Shown: positions 1 through 10,902, counted from the first letter of the stretch. The stretch: DNA of 64,000 bases from Candidatus Heimdallarchaeota archaeon (GCA_019057635.1 DXJL01000133.1:1-64000), one strand, 5' to 3'. Notes: a model not told the origin generated them from the sequence alone. A program made the numbers and translations.

Positions 1-792
1 GAAATCGTAAAACTTCGTGAATCAGTTTTTGGTGCACTAGATCAATTACTATTCATTCCTTCCTGGCAAACCATGATCGATTCATCCTTCAATGGCTTCT
101 ATTTGAATCAACCAGTACAAAAGATATTCCAAGATACAGTCATCCTATTACCAGAGCTTGCCATGACTGGATTTGAGGAAACGACAGGGGAACCTTATTT
201 TTTGATCACTGGATTAGGAATGTATTGGGTAAAATTTGAACTAGGGGCTGGTTCAATAGTAACAGACTACAGAGAAATAACTGGAATCGTATTACCCCTT
301 GATATCTACCACCGTGCCCAAGATGAGGCCGAGCAAGTTCTGAAAAGCGAAAATATGCGTATGACTGAGTATATGACATCAATACCCTTCTCCTTAATAC
401 TGGCAAGATCAACCACACAGATGTATCTACGGGGGGTAATTTCTAGGAACATATTTCATCCATACAAAGAAAGTTTTGACCAATTCTTGAAGTTGTGTAA
501 GGATCCTAATAGTTTTAATCCTGACGAAGGTCTCAAAATTCTCTCTGGCGGTCTAACAAGTGATAAATCGTTCTACGGTAACGAAATTCTAACTGAAAAA
601 CCATTAGGGGAATATTCAAGATTAATAGCTGGTATTAAAAATACCCAACCCAAGTTAAATAAAATTTTAGAAAACCTACAACTTGAAACAATGAGTGAGG
701 CATTTTTCAAGAAGCTTGTAAAGATGAAAATCGAATTCAGTGAGATTGGTAGAGACTATCTTATTGATTGGATGCCTGGCTATATCAGCTAA
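1..792 (+). CDS. Hypothetical protein, 5'-truncated by window edge
   Basis: Frame 1 is open from base 1 (EIVKLRESVFGALDQLLFIPSWQTMIDSS...), so the listed ATG at 73 is probably internal. No family recognised. Confidence 0.6.
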   Translation, partial: EIVKLRESVFGALDQLLFIPSWQTMIDSSFNGFYLNQPVQKIFQDTVILLPELAMTGFEETTGEPYFLITGLGMYWVKFELGAGSIVTDYREITGIVLPLDIYHRAQDEAEQVLKSENMRMTEYMTSIPFSLILARSTTQMYLRGVISRNIFHPYKESFDQFLKLCKDPNSFNPDEGLKILSGGLTSDKSFYGNEILTEKPLGEYSRLIAGIKNTQPKLNKILENLQLETMSEAFFKKLVKMKIEFSEIGRDYLIDWMPGYIS

Positions 793-798
793 AGTTTT

Positions 799-1938
799 TC
801 AACCAAAGATCTCTTTTAAAGCATTTTTAATTATCTCAACCTCTGTTTCTGTGACTCCTGGATGAATTGGAACTTCAAAGTGGTTGTCCGATATTCGTTC
901 TGTTATAGGTAGACTAACGGTGCTATAATCGGGGTAATTCACGTACTTATTCCAACGCCATTCTTTTATTCCCTGAAGGTAAGTTGGTTGTTTATGACAT
1001 CCTAGAGAATAAATTCGTCGTGAAGCAATGTTTCTGTTCTTTAACTCCTTAATCACGGTATTAACTGAGTATTTATTCTCATCAACTACGGGTGCACAAA
1101 CATAATGACTATGGGTGTATCCTTTAGGAGTTTTTTGAATATTTACGTGCTCTAGCTCTGATATTGTTTGTCTCAGTGCCTCAGCGTTCCTTTTTCGTTT
1201 TTCTAGCATTGATGGTAATTTTCTTAATTGAATTAATCCAATTGCAGCTAATGGATCTGGAAGACGAAAATTGTAACCAATTCTGTGATGTTCATATCCT
1301 CCACTTGGACCCCTACCATGATTTTTGAGGCTTTTAATACGCGAAGCCAGATCATCATCATCGGTAACAATCATCCCCCCTTCTCCACTAATCATATTTT
1401 TAGTTGCATAAAAGGAGAAACATCCCATATCTCCGAACGTACCTACATGTTGACCATCGATTTTTGCCCCATGAGCTTGACAGGCATCCTCAATAATTAC
1501 CAAGTCATGATCCTCCGCAATGTCCCTAATGATATTCATATCACTGGGTAAACCAAAAATATGTACAGGAAGAATAGCCTTTGTTTGAGGTGTAACTAAT
1601 TTTTTTATACTTTCGGGATCTATGGTATAAGTTTCAGGATCTATTTCTGCAAAGATTGGTATACCCCCTCCAAATGTAATAGAATTAGCAGAGGCAATGA
1701 AAGTAAATGCAGGGGTAATGACTTCAGCTCCCGGTAATATATTTGCTGCTTCCATAGCAAGATGTAATGCTGCGGTCCCATTCACTGCACATATTGCATG
1801 TTTGGCACCTACAAATTCTGCAAATTCTTTTTCTAAAGCTCTTGCATTTTTTCCTTCAACAAATTGGCCGTTTCGAATAGTTGAAGAAACTAAGGATATT
1901 TCCTCTTCCGAAATTTGGGGTTGTGCAATAAATTTCAT
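799..1938 (-). CDS. DegT/DnrJ/EryC1/StrS family PLP-dependent aminotransferase
   Basis: 379 aa; motifs VNGTAALHLA, EDACQAHGA, GCFSFYATKNMISGEGGMIVT (PLP lysine context). Confidence 0.92.
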   Translation of the reverse strand: MKFIAQPQISEEEISLVSSTIRNGQFVEGKNARALEKEFAEFVGAKHAICAVNGTAALHLAMEAANILPGAEVITPAFTFIASANSITFGGGIPIFAEIDPETYTIDPESIKKLVTPQTKAILPVHIFGLPSDMNIIRDIAEDHDLVIIEDACQAHGAKIDGQHVGTFGDMGCFSFYATKNMISGEGGMIVTDDDDLASRIKSLKNHGRGPSGGYEHHRIGYNFRLPDPLAAIGLIQLRKLPSMLEKRKRNAEALRQTISELEHVNIQKTPKGYTHSHYVCAPVVDENKYSVNTVIKELKNRNIASRRIYSLGCHKQPTYLQGIKEWRWNKYVNYPDYSTVSLPITERISDNHFEVPIHPGVTETEVEIIKNALKEIFG

Positions 1939-2140
1939 AAAATCAGATCTCTTATTGAAGTTAGTTATTAAACACTAATGTATAGGAATTAAGGTTACTA
2001 ACAGTGTTTCCGTTAAGATCGTAACCAATTTTGGATTGAAACAAATACTCTTAATTCATTTTTGAACAGAGTTGATATAAATAATTACCAATTGAAATCA
2101 CAAATACTGGAAAAATGAGCACACAAAGCTGGGGTCATGA

Positions 2141-2854
2141 GTGAATGTGAACACAGATGTCGAACAGGTTGTTAAAAGATATCAAAATGTATGTTCACAA
2201 CTTTCTCACCATATCCGAGACGGAAAACGTCCACAGTTTGTACTAGTAACTAAAAACCAGCCTGTAGCTCTAATCTTAAATCTTTTACAACATCTAGAAT
2301 CACCAATCTTTGGAGAAAATCGTGTTTCAGAAGCACTTTCCAAAATTGAAAAATGCGAAGATTCTAATGCGGAATGGCACTATATTGGCCACTTACAACG
2401 AAATAAAGTCAAATCTATACTTGGAAAATTTACTTTAATCCATTCATTGGCTGATATAAAATTAGCAAAAGAGATTGAAAAGAGAGCTGTAACAATTGGT
2501 CAAAATGTGAATTGCTTGATCCAAATAGATATATCTGAGGATGGGACGAAGTTTGGTTTTCCACCAGACCAGAGCTACTTAATAGACTTGATGAATGAAT
2601 TGACTCAGATGTCCTATTTACAAATAAAAGGGTTAATGACGATAGCACCTTTCATCCCCTCAGAAGAGACACGACCATATTTTAGAAAAATGCGGTCGAT
2701 CTTTGATGTATTAGCTGAACAAAGCCCTCACCTGAGAAATATTGAAATGGAAATCTTATCCATGGGGATGAGTAACGATTATATCGTTGCACTCGAGGAG
2801 GGTTCCACAATGATTAGAATTGGTAGTGCAATTTTTGAAGATCAAAGCTCCTGA
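2141..2854 (+). CDS. YggS/PROSC-family PLP-binding protein
   Basis: 237 aa; LVTKNQP, FGENRVSEAL, EWHYIGHLQRNKVKSI, GLMTIAP, LSMGMSNDYIVALEEGSTMIRIGSAIF. GTG start. Confidence 0.93.
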   Translation: MNVNTDVEQVVKRYQNVCSQLSHHIRDGKRPQFVLVTKNQPVALILNLLQHLESPIFGENRVSEALSKIEKCEDSNAEWHYIGHLQRNKVKSILGKFTLIHSLADIKLAKEIEKRAVTIGQNVNCLIQIDISEDGTKFGFPPDQSYLIDLMNELTQMSYLQIKGLMTIAPFIPSEETRPYFRKMRSIFDVLAEQSPHLRNIEMEILSMGMSNDYIVALEEGSTMIRIGSAIFEDQSS

Positions 2855-2862
2855 ATAAATTT

Positions 2863-5800
2863 ATGAAAAGGCAGAACATGAAGTTGATAAATATGACAAC
2901 TCCAGAAGTTAGTTTTACGCTAAGAAAAAGTGAAACAAAAATCTTAAACACATTAATATCCTTTGGTGGTCAAAACAAACATGATCTTATTCTTATTTCT
3001 GATGTACAAGAAGAAAAAGCTGAGCAAGCAATTTCAGAATTGATAAAAAAAGGATTTATTAGGCTGAACGAAGAAACAGGGCGTATTTCCGCTACTTTAC
3101 CCGTTTCTGCATTAACACGAATGTTCACTGAAAATATGGCTCTCATAGAAAGTATGAAAGAGAACTATAAAGAGGAATTTCATAGCTCAAAAAATTCTGT
3201 AGAAGAAACATTAAACAAGTTTCAGGAAACAGTGAATGACGGTTTCAAAGTTCTAAAAACTCAAAATGAAGAATTAGAGGTATCAATAAAAGAGGCCATA
3301 GAAGAAAAAGAAAAACTTAACCACTCGCAGTTAGACGAGATGGTGGATCAAGTAGTTACTTCAATGAATACAAAAATAACTGAAACTCAAAATTCTGTTC
3401 AGACAAGTATCTCAGAAGGGACATCGAAATTAGATAAACACTGGGGTAGAGCCATTGATGAATTTCAAAACTTACCTGACTCTGGGACCCGTTCTCTCAA
3501 AGAATCTATCACTAAATATGAACAAGAGTTAAATGAGATAATAAAATCCTCAGTTGAAAAAATTAATAGTATCCAAACTCAATTTAATGGTCTACTAGGT
3601 ACAATTGAATCTGAATCCGTTACTAGGATACAAGAATTCTACTCGAACACCGATACTGTTGGTAGTGACCTGAAAGTTAATTTAAATACTGGATTACAAG
3701 AATCTCGCAAACACGAAAAAGAATTCATCAAGGAAGTACGTCAACATGTCAGAACCTCACTCGAAAATGATGTACTAAACGCATTGAAGGTAGTAATTTC
3801 AGATTTATCAAAAGAAATTGATAATGATATAAATGAGGCCCTAAAACTTGTTGTTCAGCAAACTGATAAAGCAATCACTGCAAGTTCAGAACAAATGAAA
3901 ACAGAGTTTACTGAATTCACTGAAGATGCAAAAGAATTAATCCAAGAACAAAAAATCTCATTAAATGTCCTTGAAACAGAAATTTCGGAGATTACAGCAG
4001 AGCAGAAGCTAGAATCAGTAAGAGACTTATTTCTAAGCCAATTGCAAGCCGGTCAAACAACAGAACTTAATCAATTGGAAACAAGCTTCCGGCACACTCA
4101 AAAATCAGTAATCGATCTTGTTGAGTCTTTAAGAAATTCTGCAAAAGCTAAATTAGCCCAACAAGGAGTAGAGTTTGAAAAGCTACTCAATAATTTTTCT
4201 GATTTAATTGACCAATCGGTGAGCCGGAAGGAACTGGATATTACTAGATTACAACAACTATCTCAATCTATTGAACAATTATTAAGAAATTTGCTTGTCT
4301 CAATTCCAATGCGGACAGATCAATTTAGAATTTCCTTGAAAGATTCATTAGAAGGCACTAGTAAAAGTTTACAAGAAGAATATACAGAATCTTCGAGTGG
4401 TTCAGTAAGTAAAATTTACGAAAAACTTGCTGATTCTCAACAAAGAATTGAATCTATGACTAATGAAACCCTGGATGAAAGTAAAAATGAAATTGAGAAA
4501 GTGATTGCCTCATCAGATCAATTTGAATCTGGTATATCTGCTCTTCAAGAAGATTATCTGAGTAAAGTTGAAAATCGATTTGATCAGAGAGCTAAAGTGA
4601 TGAATACAGAGTTAAAAGCAATAACTCGCAATTTCCAACAATTACTTGAGGGAATTGAAACAGGAGTCGGAGGCATTCATTCTCGTTTGACTTCAGAAGG
4701 CGTTACAAATATTTCTGCTGTTGAAACCTCTCTTCAGAGCAAACTGACTCAACTTAGGAGTGAAATAACTACCATATTTTCACAGAGTCAATCTGAGGCG
4801 CAAGAATTTGTTAGTTCGTTAAATGAAAATTTACAAACCCATTTAGAACGCACATTAGACGTAATTAAAGAGGGTTTTAGTCAAGTCAAATCTGAATATA
4901 ATTTAGAGCTCTCAAATCAGTTAGAACAGCTTAATAGCAAAAGCAAGGAACAACAAGACACTTTAATTGAAACAATAGAAGCTTTTTCACAGAAAGCATC
5001 CTTTAGTGGTTTTAAATCGAATCTCGAGAAAACGCTTGAAGAAAATCAAAGTACCCTAAATGAATTTATTGCTGAAAATCGAAGCAATTTGGATGAAGTT
5101 ATTTCTTTACAGAAAGTAAATATTACCAAATATCAAGAAAAAGGACCTACGGATATATTAGGGTTTATTAATCAAATTCAATCCAATGCTACCACTCAAA
5201 ACAAGAATATCAAAGACACACTGGAAGACCTACTTTCCTATCACAACAGTTTTTCAGATTCAACGATGTCTGAGGTAACAACATTAATTCGTCAGGTTCA
5301 TGAGAGTGGAGATAAGCTTAAATCAATTCTTAATGAATCTTTACAGACTATGTTAACCAACCTGAATCGTACAAGCGAAAATATTGATTTATATTATTCT
5401 GATACGCTAACGGAACTAGAAAATCAGCTTGGAGTCGCTTCAGGATTTGTTACCTCTGAAATTGACACTTCCTTCCAATCGATCCGTAGTGAAATTGAGT
5501 CATTGAAGGAGGGTATGGAAAATACAGTAGCAAGGCTTAATACAGATCTCAAAGGAATAGTTTCTGATTCAGACCAAGAATTCAAGAGTAATGTTCCTGA
5601 AATCACAAAACAATTTTCTAGCGCTTTTGATACTTTGGTAAAAGAAAAAACATCCTCTAACTTAGAGTTACAAAATACACTCTCTGATAATATGACAAAT
5701 TTTATGACATCTTATAGTTCTCAAGTGTCTGCTATTAGAACAAAGCTACATGATTTATTAGCTCAATTTAACAAAGCTATTGAGTCGAACCTTGAAAATT

Positions 5801-7077
5801 TAGACGTTATTGTCGAAACCAATATAAGTCAAGCTTTGAAAAGATTCGAATCTATATATCATATCGATTCAAGCAAAGAAGATCCATTTGGTTTGCGAGA
5901 TATTCATTCCAAAGTCATAGTGGCAAATAAACGGTTAAAATCCGTTGTCTCTGATTCAATTCGCACTCAGCTTGAAGACTTTGAAAGTAACATACCTGAT
6001 CTACAAACCTCTTTTGACGCTATTCACACTCAATCTGAGGAAGATTTGACAAAATCTATCGAGGAATTATCAGATATAATTTCAAGTTCTCAAATGACTC
6101 TTACTACCGATCTGCATAATTATCTAAATGAGGAAAGAGAGCAATTGGATTTTTCAGAATTGCGTGATAGCCTGAAGGATGTTTTACAAGGTTTTAATGA
6201 AGACTCAACCCAAAATATTGAACAACTCTCTCTTGATTTTACCGACAGTATTCAACGTGCAATTAATGAGGTTAACAAATCACGGGAAGAAATACAATCC
6301 ATTTTAGCTGATTTGACGGAAGTAATGAAGGAGCGAATTATCCAGTCAACTACACAATTAACCTCTTTGAAATCCGAACTGAGTACAGAAGTGGAAGGGA
6401 TGAGTAGTGAATTTTCAAAAAATTTATCTACAGATCTAGAATCGTACAATAATGATATAGAAAAATTTAATTTAGAAAACAAAGGGAATATGGCCAAGTT
6501 TATCCAATCATTGAATAATGAAATTGAAACTTATCTCTCAGAATTTTTAAACAAAACCAATGAGATTCTAAACGGGATAAAAGATTCCCACTCACAGCAA
6601 GCCGATGTTTTAGAAACTTTAGAGACTGAATTATCTGAAAATGAGCCAATTTCATATTTACGGTTGCTAAAATTATCAACAAATCATGCGATCAATGAAT
6701 ACTTTATGAAGCTAATAGAAAAAGCGTCTAAACAAGTTACATTATATATGTCAGACCCTACTATTCTTTCATCAGCTGATCTCAAATCTATTCCCTCAGA
6801 AAAACGAATTTGGATTTTTACAAACTTTAATTTCAGTAAAAAGGGTAAAAAATGGTTTACTGAGATTGGTAAGCAAGTAAATATAAATTTACGTAAATCT
6901 AAAGGTGCTAGTAATATTACTGGGATATTAGCGGTCAAGGATGAAGATCAAGCCGTTGTCTTACCTGATGAAGTTGGTTTTACCACACTTGATGAGAAAT
7001 TTGTGGCTTACTTATTGAACATATTAAATATGTTAAAGGGTTCATCTCTCAGACCAAGAAAAGGATCTGGTCAATAA
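2863..7077 (+). CDS. Giant coiled-coil protein with N-terminal winged HTH and TrmB-like C-terminal domain
   Basis: 1404 aa single ORF. aa ~10-85 wHTH-like (RKSETKILNTLISFGGQNKHDLILISDVQEEKAEQAISELIKKGFIRLNEETGRISATLPVSALTRMF); aa ~90-1290 E/K/Q/S/N-rich heptad-like helix; last ~110 aa alpha/beta (VTLYMSDPTILSSADLKSIPSEKRIWIFTNFNFSKKGKKWFTEI...NINLRKSKGASNITGILAVKDEDQAVVLPDE). Confidence 0.85.
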   Translation: MKRQNMKLINMTTPEVSFTLRKSETKILNTLISFGGQNKHDLILISDVQEEKAEQAISELIKKGFIRLNEETGRISATLPVSALTRMFTENMALIESMKENYKEEFHSSKNSVEETLNKFQETVNDGFKVLKTQNEELEVSIKEAIEEKEKLNHSQLDEMVDQVVTSMNTKITETQNSVQTSISEGTSKLDKHWGRAIDEFQNLPDSGTRSLKESITKYEQELNEIIKSSVEKINSIQTQFNGLLGTIESESVTRIQEFYSNTDTVGSDLKVNLNTGLQESRKHEKEFIKEVRQHVRTSLENDVLNALKVVISDLSKEIDNDINEALKLVVQQTDKAITASSEQMKTEFTEFTEDAKELIQEQKISLNVLETEISEITAEQKLESVRDLFLSQLQAGQTTELNQLETSFRHTQKSVIDLVESLRNSAKAKLAQQGVEFEKLLNNFSDLIDQSVSRKELDITRLQQLSQSIEQLLRNLLVSIPMRTDQFRISLKDSLEGTSKSLQEEYTESSSGSVSKIYEKLADSQQRIESMTNETLDESKNEIEKVIASSDQFESGISALQEDYLSKVENRFDQRAKVMNTELKAITRNFQQLLEGIETGVGGIHSRLTSEGVTNISAVETSLQSKLTQLRSEITTIFSQSQSEAQEFVSSLNENLQTHLERTLDVIKEGFSQVKSEYNLELSNQLEQLNSKSKEQQDTLIETIEAFSQKASFSGFKSNLEKTLEENQSTLNEFIAENRSNLDEVISLQKVNITKYQEKGPTDILGFINQIQSNATTQNKNIKDTLEDLLSYHNSFSDSTMSEVTTLIRQVHESGDKLKSILNESLQTMLTNLNRTSENIDLYYSDTLTELENQLGVASGFVTSEIDTSFQSIRSEIESLKEGMENTVARLNTDLKGIVSDSDQEFKSNVPEITKQFSSAFDTLVKEKTSSNLELQNTLSDNMTNFMTSYSSQVSAIRTKLHDLLAQFNKAIESNLENLDVIVETNISQALKRFESIYHIDSSKEDPFGLRDIHSKVIVANKRLKSVVSDSIRTQLEDFESNIPDLQTSFDAIHTQSEEDLTKSIEELSDIISSSQMTLTTDLHNYLNEEREQLDFSELRDSLKDVLQGFNEDSTQNIEQLSLDFTDSIQRAINEVNKSREEIQSILADLTEVMKERIIQSTTQLTSLKSELSTEVEGMSSEFSKNLSTDLESYNNDIEKFNLENKGNMAKFIQSLNNEIETYLSEFLNKTNEILNGIKDSHSQQADVLETLETELSENEPISYLRLLKLSTNHAINEYFMKLIEKASKQVTLYMSDPTILSSADLKSIPSEKRIWIFTNFNFSKKGKKWFTEIGKQVNINLRKSKGASNITGILAVKDEDQAVVLPDEVGFTTLDEKFVAYLLNILNMLKGSSLRPRKGSGQ

Positions 7078-7092
7078 CAATCTAAATTGAAA

Positions 7093-8913
7093 CTAGATAC
7101 TGATTATCCCAAGCAGCTTTGATTTCTTCAAGGTGTTCAATTTGACTAGGCCTTCAGGATTCAGGCCTTTCGCTTCATAATACGAAGTGACTAGTTCATT
7201 TTGTTTTTTGTAAAATTCACTTTCTCCCTCAAGATATCGAGGAAAGACGTCATTAGAAGGTGATAAACCTGCTCGTGTGTTGAAAAGGCGTTCTAGCAAT
7301 GTAATTCGATTTCCTATCTCCAGAATATTGGTACTAGAACCATTTGAGGAAGTTAAATGGTTAATTAAAGGAGAGACTATTGATTTATTAAACAAAATAC
7401 TTGATAACAGTCTTATTGGCATTGTCTGTAAAATAATTCCTCTCAATCTCGAAGGAAATTTATTTAAAATGGTATTTGACTTCAAGAACATCGGTAGGAA
7501 TCGTGGACACAGAATTAGTGCGTCCAGAACTGCGCTAAGGTTTTCAAACAAAATCTTTAACTTAATTTTTCCTTTTATCGACAGAGGAGAGAGTAAAAAA
7601 GGGTATCCAAGAAATTCTGGATAAACTAAGCTTCCTGTTTTAAAATGAGTAGCTCCATACGGAGCGGAACTAAGATCCATACTCAAAACTGGACAATTAG
7701 GATAGTAAAACATTCCTGTCATCTGTCCCTTAATCATTGGGGAAGGTTCACTTGTCTGTTTGTACAGGTAATTTTCTCCCCGAGCTAGTTTGTCTCCTAA
7801 TTCCCTTTTCTGGATGATGTCGTCGATAAGAGAATAGATTTGGGATTCTCCCCAGTTAAATCCTAGATTTATGTTTAGAAGTTTACGCTTGTCTTCCTGA
7901 ATATGAAATAAGGATGCTAAAGCAGCACCTGTTGATATGGGGTCAAGTCCCTCCTCATCACATTTTACTATAGCTGCCTGAATAGATTCATGGTCTATTA
8001 TTTTAAGATTAGGACCTAATGCTACAAAGTTCTGATAGGAGTTTCTTTCACATTTGACAGAACATTGCCAACAGTCATAAGCTTCACCATATCCATGAAA
8101 AGATGAAACTTGATCTGATTGAAGTGTCAGTTTTCTTGAACAATTTTTTGTTGGAAGACTGTCATATTTAATTATCTGATGAATGGTTGAGTACGTACCT
8201 TGAGTATGTAACAACTGACTCCAGGGATGGTTTAGTAATGTCGATTTAAGTAGGGATAATTCATCCTCAGTGATTTCAGGAAAATTTGAAGGCGCTGGAG
8301 GGTCAGTAAGAACAATCGCCTTTATATTCTTAGATGCAAAAACGCTTCCAAGTCCTCCTCGATGGAAAAAATGCGTCCGATCAACTACAACACCCGAATA
8401 CGTAACTTGATTGATAGCTGCTTTTCCTATAACAGCAATGCATGATTTCTGGCCATATTTTTGCCTTAGTATAGTGTCAGATTTTTCAACACTTTCTAAC
8501 CAAAATTCCGAGGCATTCTCAAAGGTAATATCAGCAAATTCATCGATCACAATATATTGTGGAGATTTCGCTTTACCTTTGATCTGTAAGAAGTCGTACC
8601 CTGTATGCTTGAGATAAGCTCCGAAATGACCTGTACTCGTTGCTGTACATAATGTATTAGTGTGGGGAGATTTAAATGTGGCTATAGCTGTACCAGAAGA
8701 AGGGATTATTGATCCAGTTAAAGCTCCTGTCCCAAAAATTATATTATTATCTGGTCCACGTGGACTTGTGTCAACAGGAATGGATTCATAACCTAAATAT
8801 ACTGCAATTCCTCTACCTCCAAGAAATGCCTCGACCACCCTGGGATCGATAGATTTTTTCGGAATAACTTTATTCTCAGTTAAATCTAGGGATACAAGCG
8901 TTGGAGAATACAT
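7093..8913 (-). CDS. Aldehyde:ferredoxin oxidoreductase family (tungsten enzyme)
   Basis: 606 aa; FLGGRGIAVYLGYE, FGTGALTGSIIPSSGT, YDCWQCSVKCER (CxxCxxxC cluster ligands) and DALILC (fourth ligand motif). Confidence 0.93.
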   Translation of the reverse strand: MYSPTLVSLDLTENKVIPKKSIDPRVVEAFLGGRGIAVYLGYESIPVDTSPRGPDNNIIFGTGALTGSIIPSSGTAIATFKSPHTNTLCTATSTGHFGAYLKHTGYDFLQIKGKAKSPQYIVIDEFADITFENASEFWLESVEKSDTILRQKYGQKSCIAVIGKAAINQVTYSGVVVDRTHFFHRGGLGSVFASKNIKAIVLTDPPAPSNFPEITEDELSLLKSTLLNHPWSQLLHTQGTYSTIHQIIKYDSLPTKNCSRKLTLQSDQVSSFHGYGEAYDCWQCSVKCERNSYQNFVALGPNLKIIDHESIQAAIVKCDEEGLDPISTGAALASLFHIQEDKRKLLNINLGFNWGESQIYSLIDDIIQKRELGDKLARGENYLYKQTSEPSPMIKGQMTGMFYYPNCPVLSMDLSSAPYGATHFKTGSLVYPEFLGYPFLLSPLSIKGKIKLKILFENLSAVLDALILCPRFLPMFLKSNTILNKFPSRLRGIILQTMPIRLLSSILFNKSIVSPLINHLTSSNGSSTNILEIGNRITLLERLFNTRAGLSPSNDVFPRYLEGESEFYKKQNELVTSYYEAKGLNPEGLVKLNTLKKSKLLGIISI

Positions 8914-9161
8914 TTAACTTTGCCAATCTCTCGGAGTTGGTTGAACTATTTGTGGTTTCTGGAAAATGCTGGATAAAAGCTAGTTAGTTTCGAAGGTAGA
9001 GCCTAAATAATGTCGTAAAATGTGGATTTGAAGACATTCAACTGAACTACCCAAACAAAATTGTCTATTGTAATAAAGCAAATATTCAAATTATATTCTC
9101 GAATCAGTTTTCTTTCAGCAAAAAACTACTATTTTCATATTTCCTGAAGGTGACCCTAAGT

Positions 9162-10388
9162 ATGTCCGATGAGCAAACTGATGATCCCTTGATACTCACT
9201 GATATGGCTCCTGATTTTGTTTCAGATTTTATAGGAGCAATTAGTATGGTATTTCTTGTATTAGGTGGATGGTACTTTTTCTTTACTCTAATTTACCCAA
9301 TTCTCGTTATTAACTTCGATTTTTTGGGAATAATTGCCGCAATGATAATAATGATGGTTTTCTTAACCTATAGTTTCGGTAAATTTAGTATTTTTTTGAG
9401 TGTTATAGCCTATCAATCAGCTTCGTGGCGTACAGGCGTTCCTTACATGAATGATAAGACAAAGTGCCCCTTTCTACAAAGAAAATTTCTGAAATTTCAC
9501 TGTATAGCAGAACAGATTGCAGAATTTGATGTTCCAGCCTTTGTGAAGTGCCATAGAGAGACAATGTGGTTAGAATGCTGGCCAGACCGTGTACCATCGA
9601 TAATAGACGTTTTTGATTCGGTTCCGTCTAAACGGCAACAACAGTTAGCCTTCATTCTTGGAGCGATGAAAGAACGTTCTCAGTCTGCGAGCTTTAAAAT
9701 GCATGAAGTATTAACAAATGAAAAATTTGAGATGGATATTCGATTAGCAGCAGGTTATGCCCTTGCTGAGATGAAGGATGAAAGCGCAATTGAACCTGCG
9801 ATTTCTCTTCTTGGCCAAACGGCTGCTCGTCAGGAAACCACAGTTCGTGCAGTAATTGCTCGATTTGGAGAACTTGCTATTCCCTATGTAACCGCTGCTC
9901 TTGAAACCTGTGATGAGGACCTGAAATGTGGTGCTTTAGCAGAAGTTTTGGGTAAAATTGGAGCCCCAAGCGGAATGCCTGTTCTTGATAAAATCTTGAA
10001 TGAACCTTCTTCAGAGGATTATACACGATTACAGACAATATATGCATTGCAGGAAATTGGTACAAAGGAAGCATATGAGAGTTTAATCAGACATCTAGAA
10101 ATTGCACAAGAAGAAGAGAAATTGATTATTAGAGATGTGTGCATGGCTAAAAAATTGGAAACATTCCCCATATTGATTGAATTATTAAATAACGAGGATT
10201 TGTCTGAAAGTTACTTTGCTGAGGTTGGAGATATTTTAGCACAAGTTCAAGCCCCTACTTATGATAAATTTTTCTCAAAATTAGAGGATAAAGAGTTAGT
10301 AAAACGATTAGTTTTGACATTAAAGGACCATACACCAGAGGAAGAGGAATATTTACCATTACATGCAGTCCTTGATACGTATATCTAA
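9162..10388 (+). CDS. Membrane-anchored HEAT-repeat protein
   Basis: Two N-terminal TM segments then PBS-lyase HEAT-like repeats (LAAGYALAEMKDESAIEPAISLLGQ...). Track starts at GTG 9150, but ATG 9162 is preceded by GAAGGTGA at suitable spacing. Confidence 0.8.
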   Translation: MSDEQTDDPLILTDMAPDFVSDFIGAISMVFLVLGGWYFFFTLIYPILVINFDFLGIIAAMIIMMVFLTYSFGKFSIFLSVIAYQSASWRTGVPYMNDKTKCPFLQRKFLKFHCIAEQIAEFDVPAFVKCHRETMWLECWPDRVPSIIDVFDSVPSKRQQQLAFILGAMKERSQSASFKMHEVLTNEKFEMDIRLAAGYALAEMKDESAIEPAISLLGQTAARQETTVRAVIARFGELAIPYVTAALETCDEDLKCGALAEVLGKIGAPSGMPVLDKILNEPSSEDYTRLQTIYALQEIGTKEAYESLIRHLEIAQEEEKLIIRDVCMAKKLETFPILIELLNNEDLSESYFAEVGDILAQVQAPTYDKFFSKLEDKELVKRLVLTLKDHTPEEEEYLPLHAVLDTYI

Positions 10389-10389
10389 T

Positions 10390-10424
10390 AAAAGGGGTTT
10401 ACTCCCTTTTATCAATTTTTTTTT
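10390..10424 (+). terminator. Hairpin plus T-run terminator between convergent genes
   Basis: AAAAGGG-gtttact-CCCTTTT (10390-10410) followed by T9 (10416-10424), directly after the HEAT gene stop. Confidence 0.6.
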
Positions 10425-10605
10425 AAACTGAAACTATCCATCCCTTTTCTTCTAGATTCAGGATGAATTGCTTTAGGAATACTTGGTCTCTATGGGAAAA
10501 ATCGTTAATTCTTTCTACCTTCCGAATATCGATCCATATTTCCACTTTTCGTCCAGGGCGGTGGATTGTACGTAAATTTTTAGGTAATTTTAAATTGCGA
10601 AGCAT
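10423..10605 (-). CDS. Small conserved-looking protein (60 aa), unknown
   Basis: MLRNLKLPKNLRTIHRPGRKVEIWIDIRKVERINDFSHRDQVFLKQFILNLEEKGWIVSV; no overlap with other genes, ordinary composition. Confidence 0.45.
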   Translation of the reverse strand: MLRNLKLPKNLRTIHRPGRKVEIWIDIRKVERINDFSHRDQVFLKQFILNLEEKGWIVSV

Positions 10606-10902
10606 AAGTCTCTCACTTAATAGAATTACACATATTTGAATTTAAACGCTTAAAGGACTGTAAAATCTAAGAATCATCTCGTTATCAATCGCGTGTTTCC
10701 CGAATTGGGGTTAATTTTCTTGAGAATTACTTTTTCATGATATGTGATTAACTTTCTCCAGATCAGGAAAATTAAGTGGGTTTATTTCTGTTAAATTTGA
10801 ATATCGTCGGGTTATCCTTTATTTGACGATATCTTAGTTATTTAATTTTACTCGGAAGTTAAAAACAAATAATTAGTCGAGAAAAGGTTGATTTGACAAA
10901 GT

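Noticed and set aside
2863-7077. Calling the giant protein an SMC/Rad50 ATPase or a chemoreceptor
   Set aside because: No Walker A/B or signature motif at the ends and no conserved MCP hairpin motif seen.
7277-7624. 115-aa ORF antisense to aldehyde ferredoxin oxidoreductase
   Set aside because: Fully within a well-supported gene; no independent evidence.
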